A DNA stretch of 64,000 nucleotides from assembly GCA_963694825.1 (NCBI GenBank), contig CAVOEV010000001.1:1-64000 (forward strand). Direction: 5' to 3'. The notes beneath the pieces are model-generated. The model saw nothing but the letters and a program-made list of their open reading frames with translations, was not told the origin of the DNA and ran no database searches. This document shows positions 61,920 through 64,000 of this stretch, in pieces (the stretch's first letter is position 1; each line of letters starts with the position of its first letter). The DNA comes from UBA8437 sp963694825. Its GTDB lineage: Bacteria; Planctomycetota; Planctomycetia; Planctomycetales; Planctomycetaceae. A program made the position numbers and the translations under genes.

Positions 61920-63221
61920 ATGTTGACAGTGACAACGGATCGACGTTACCGGGACTGCGACGGGACGACACGTCGTGACTTTCTGCGGGTTGGCGGCTTG
62001 GGGGCGATGGGTCTGGGCGGTTTGATGCAGGCTCGCAGTGCCGTCGCGGCGGCCAGCGGTCAATCTGCGAATCAGACGTCGGTGGTATGGCTCTGGCTGG
62101 GCGGCGGTCCGACACATGTCGAGACATTCGACCCGAAGATGACGGCTCCGGTCGAGTACCGCAGCGTGACGGGTGCAGTCCAGACACGGATCCCGGGCGT
62201 TTCTCTGGGCGGCAATTTTCAGCAGATGGCCCAGGTGGCCGACAAGATGGCATTTGTCCGCTCTTTTCATCATGGCAACAGTGGTCATGGTGGCGGGACG
62301 CACTGGGTGATGACCGGCTACAACAACCGCGGCATCGACAACGGCGGCCTACCTTCACGGCCGTCGATCGGATCGATCGCATCGAAGTCCCGCGGTCCGA
62401 ACCATCGGGACACGGGGATGCCGACGTACGTGCGGATTGGTGGGATTGCTTCTGACGGCCCGGCCTTTCTGGGCACACCGTACGCTCCGTTTGGCAGCAG
62501 TGGCGAGGCCCGCAACAACATGAATCTGCAGACTCGGGTCGAACGTCTCGAGGACCGGCGTGGCCTGTTGAGTGGTCTGGACCGTTTACGCCGCACGGCA
62601 GACCGCAACGGCGTCGTCGAGGGACTCAACGCTTTCGAGCAGCAGGCCTTCAACCTGGTATTGGGCAAGGCGCCTCGAGCATTTGATCTGAAGCAAGAGG
62701 ATCCTCGCACGGTCGCCAAGTACGGTAGTGGCCTGGGCAGCAGCCTGTTGATGGCTCGACGATTGTGCGAAGCCGGCTGTGGTTTTGTGACGATGTCGTA
62801 TGGTGGATGGGACATGCACAGCAACATCGAGGGTGCGATGAACAGTCGCGGGCCGGTTGTCGACCGCGCGGTGTCGACATTCGTGGACGACGTGAGTCAG
62901 CGTGGTTTGTCGGACCGGATCCTGTTGGTGATCACCGGCGAATTTGGTCGGACTCCAAAGATTAATCGTAATCGGGGACGTGACCACTGGGCACCTCTTT
63001 CGACGCTGGCTCTCTCGGGTGGCGGATTGCGGATGGGCCAGGCGGTTGGGGAGTCCGACACCAAGGCCTACCGGCCCAAGAGCGATCCAGTCACGCCTCA
63101 GGACCTGATGGCCACGGTGTTCCACGTACTGGGCATCGATCCTCAGATCCAGTTCAGCGATCCGGGTGGTCGACCCGTGTCGATGATTGAGGACGGCGAG
63201 GCGATTGCGAGCCTGGTCTGA
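61920..63221 (+). CDS. DUF1501 domain protein with twin-arginine signal
   Basis: A 433-residue DUF1501 protein. The Tat motif is TTRRDFLRVGGLGAMGLGGL. WLWLGGGPTHVETFDPKM, VRSFHHGNSGHGGGTHWVM, ITGEFGRTPKINRNRGRDHW and the end AYRPKSDPVTPQDL are family features. It is shorter than and clearly paralogous to the protein at 42.1-43.5 kb. As there, no DUF1549 partner gene is present. The start follows GAGGGAG. The function of the family is not established. Confidence 0.9.
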   Translation: MLTVTTDRRYRDCDGTTRRDFLRVGGLGAMGLGGLMQARSAVAAASGQSANQTSVVWLWLGGGPTHVETFDPKMTAPVEYRSVTGAVQTRIPGVSLGGNFQQMAQVADKMAFVRSFHHGNSGHGGGTHWVMTGYNNRGIDNGGLPSRPSIGSIASKSRGPNHRDTGMPTYVRIGGIASDGPAFLGTPYAPFGSSGEARNNMNLQTRVERLEDRRGLLSGLDRLRRTADRNGVVEGLNAFEQQAFNLVLGKAPRAFDLKQEDPRTVAKYGSGLGSSLLMARRLCEAGCGFVTMSYGGWDMHSNIEGAMNSRGPVVDRAVSTFVDDVSQRGLSDRILLVITGEFGRTPKINRNRGRDHWAPLSTLALSGGGLRMGQAVGESDTKAYRPKSDPVTPQDLMATVFHVLGIDPQIQFSDPGGRPVSMIEDGEAIASLV

Positions 63222-63260
63222 GCTTGACGAGCCGGCGGTTTTCTTTGAGCCGGGTTCTTG

Positions 63261-64000
63261 TCAGTGTCGGCAGCAGCGGCGAAACAGCACTCCGCCGGCG
63301 ACCAGCAGCATCCCGTTGCCGATCCACATGGCCCAGGCCGGGTCGATCGCCCCGGCCCGTGATTGGCTCATGCAGAGAATCACGATCGGGTAGTAGAGCA
63401 GGATGATTGGAAGGAAGCAGATGAGGAAATTGGTCAGGATTTGTCGTCTCGCCTGCGTGATGGCCAGCGGGGCTCCGACGAGGACGAAGAAGAAACAGCT
63501 GCTGGAGAAGGCTATCCGGCTGTGCAGTTCGGTTCTCAGTCTGGCATGAGTCGAGTGCAGGTCTTTGACTTGTCGTGCGGCGGTCTTGTCGAGTGACCAC
63601 GACTGGAAGTCCCCGGTGGTCAAGTTGAAGCAGGCCTTGATGGCTTTGTGTTCGTCGATTGCTTTGAGTTGACGTTCCTGTTCGGCGAGTTGTCGTTCGA
63701 GCGTATCGATACTCATGTGTCTCGGCTTGGCGCGATTCAGGCCTCCGGGCAGTGGCAGAGCCCGTGTCTCTTCGGCGAGCCAGATCGACCCGTGACCGGG
63801 CACATCGAGGTGGCAATCGGTGAGTTTCAGGAGTATTCGTCCCTGTTGGGAATCGAATTCGAGGCTGGCCTGTCGCGCCTGTGCGGTGACGGGGTGTCCA
63901 CCGGCCGAGGTGAACTTGACGATTGGGCGTTGCAGTGTCTGCCCCGAGACACCTCGGACGGAGATCGACATACCGGCCTGCGGCAGGGCGAGTTCGTTCT
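63261..64000 (-). CDS. LptF/LptG family permease, 5' end missing
   Basis: C-terminal 245 residues or so of an LptF/LptG-type permease; the reading frame stays open to the right edge. Seen are part of the periplasmic beta domain (GRILLKLTDCHLDVPGHGSIWL), a helical region (MSIDTLERQLAEQERQLKAI), and three C-terminal spans (IAFSSSCFFFVLVGAPLAI, FLICFLPIILLYYPIVIL, WIGNGMLLVAGGVLF). The RIAFSSSCFFFVLVGAPLAI pattern is typical of the family. With the gene at 45.9 kb it could form the LptFG pair. It is convergent with the DUF1501 gene (39 bp). Confidence 0.8.
   Translation of the reverse strand, partial: NELALPQAGMSISVRGVSGQTLQRPIVKFTSAGGHPVTAQARQASLEFDSQQGRILLKLTDCHLDVPGHGSIWLAEETRALPLPGGLNRAKPRHMSIDTLERQLAEQERQLKAIDEHKAIKACFNLTTGDFQSWSLDKTAARQVKDLHSTHARLRTELHSRIAFSSSCFFFVLVGAPLAITQARRQILTNFLICFLPIILLYYPIVILCMSQSRAGAIDPAWAMWIGNGMLLVAGGVLFRRCCRH

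Overview
This G+C-rich 64 kb window looks chromosomal and comes from a planctomycete (phylum Planctomycetota). The evidence is a family mix typical of that phylum: two DUF1501 proteins with twin-arginine motifs, a sigma-70-family factor overlapping a membrane-bound Ser/Thr kinase, a rhomboid beginning MGIHNRDY, leucine-rich-repeat (LRR) and PQQ-propeller proteins, a formylmethanofuran-dehydrogenase-type C subunit in a bacterium, and the futalosine route to menaquinone. lpxA, lpxC, a Skp-like chaperone and two LptF/LptG-type permeases indicate a diderm with lipid A. I see no rRNA, tRNA, CRISPR, insertion sequence, phage or attachment site. The + strand is visibly G/T-rich under genes of both orientations, so the window probably lies within one replichore.

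Layout. 1-3.0 kb (-): fhcC, oleC, oleD (cut by the edge). 3.2 kb (+): SDR. 4.0-8.6 kb (-): a secreted protein of unknown function and a zinc-ribbon/transmembrane/helical-repeat protein; a 9-bp tandem repeat separates the latter from a divergent ArsM-like methyltransferase. 10-11.6 kb (+): site-2 protease and lipoprotein. 11.7-13.8 kb (-): ykgJ-like gene, hisS and a small membrane protein. 14.1-21.6 kb (+): membrane protein, rhomboid, sigma factor with kinase, GT9, PQQ propeller. 21.7-24.3 kb (-): fabI and a PMT-like glycosyltransferase. 24.4-31.5 kb (+): GspF-like gene, tgt, yajC, a membrane protein and a secD-secF fusion. 31.5-34.7 kb (-): SDR, phosphoesterase, dihydroorotase. 34.8-37.0 kb (+): large secreted alpha/beta hydrolase. 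37-43.5 kb (-): rpe, degenerate histidine phosphatase, accD, kinase, tsaB; then gap and DUF1501. 43.7-47 kb: NHL propeller (+), LRR protein (-), LptF/LptG (+). 47-51 kb (-): skp, lpxC, lpxA, Gfo/Idh/MocA. 51-61.5 kb (-): mqnA, mqnC, ABC ATPase, ABC-2/CAAX-protease fusion, amidohydrolase and three poorly known genes. 61.9-64 kb: second DUF1501 (+) and a truncated LptF/LptG (-).

The most unusual items are: a SecDF whose SecD half begins with a lipobox and a leucine-rich-repeat block; two intramembrane proteases (site-2 and rhomboid) with the same type of cytoplasmic tail; a histidine-phosphatase homologue lacking both catalytic histidines inside a carbon/fatty-acid operon; coupling of fhcC to ole genes; and a menaquinone operon with a likely aminodeoxyfutalosine deaminase and an ABC-2/CAAX fusion. 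About a dozen promoter-like sites (TTGNNN, 16-19 bp, TAnnnT-like) were found by eye. All functional calls rest on motif reading; nothing was searched or computed.
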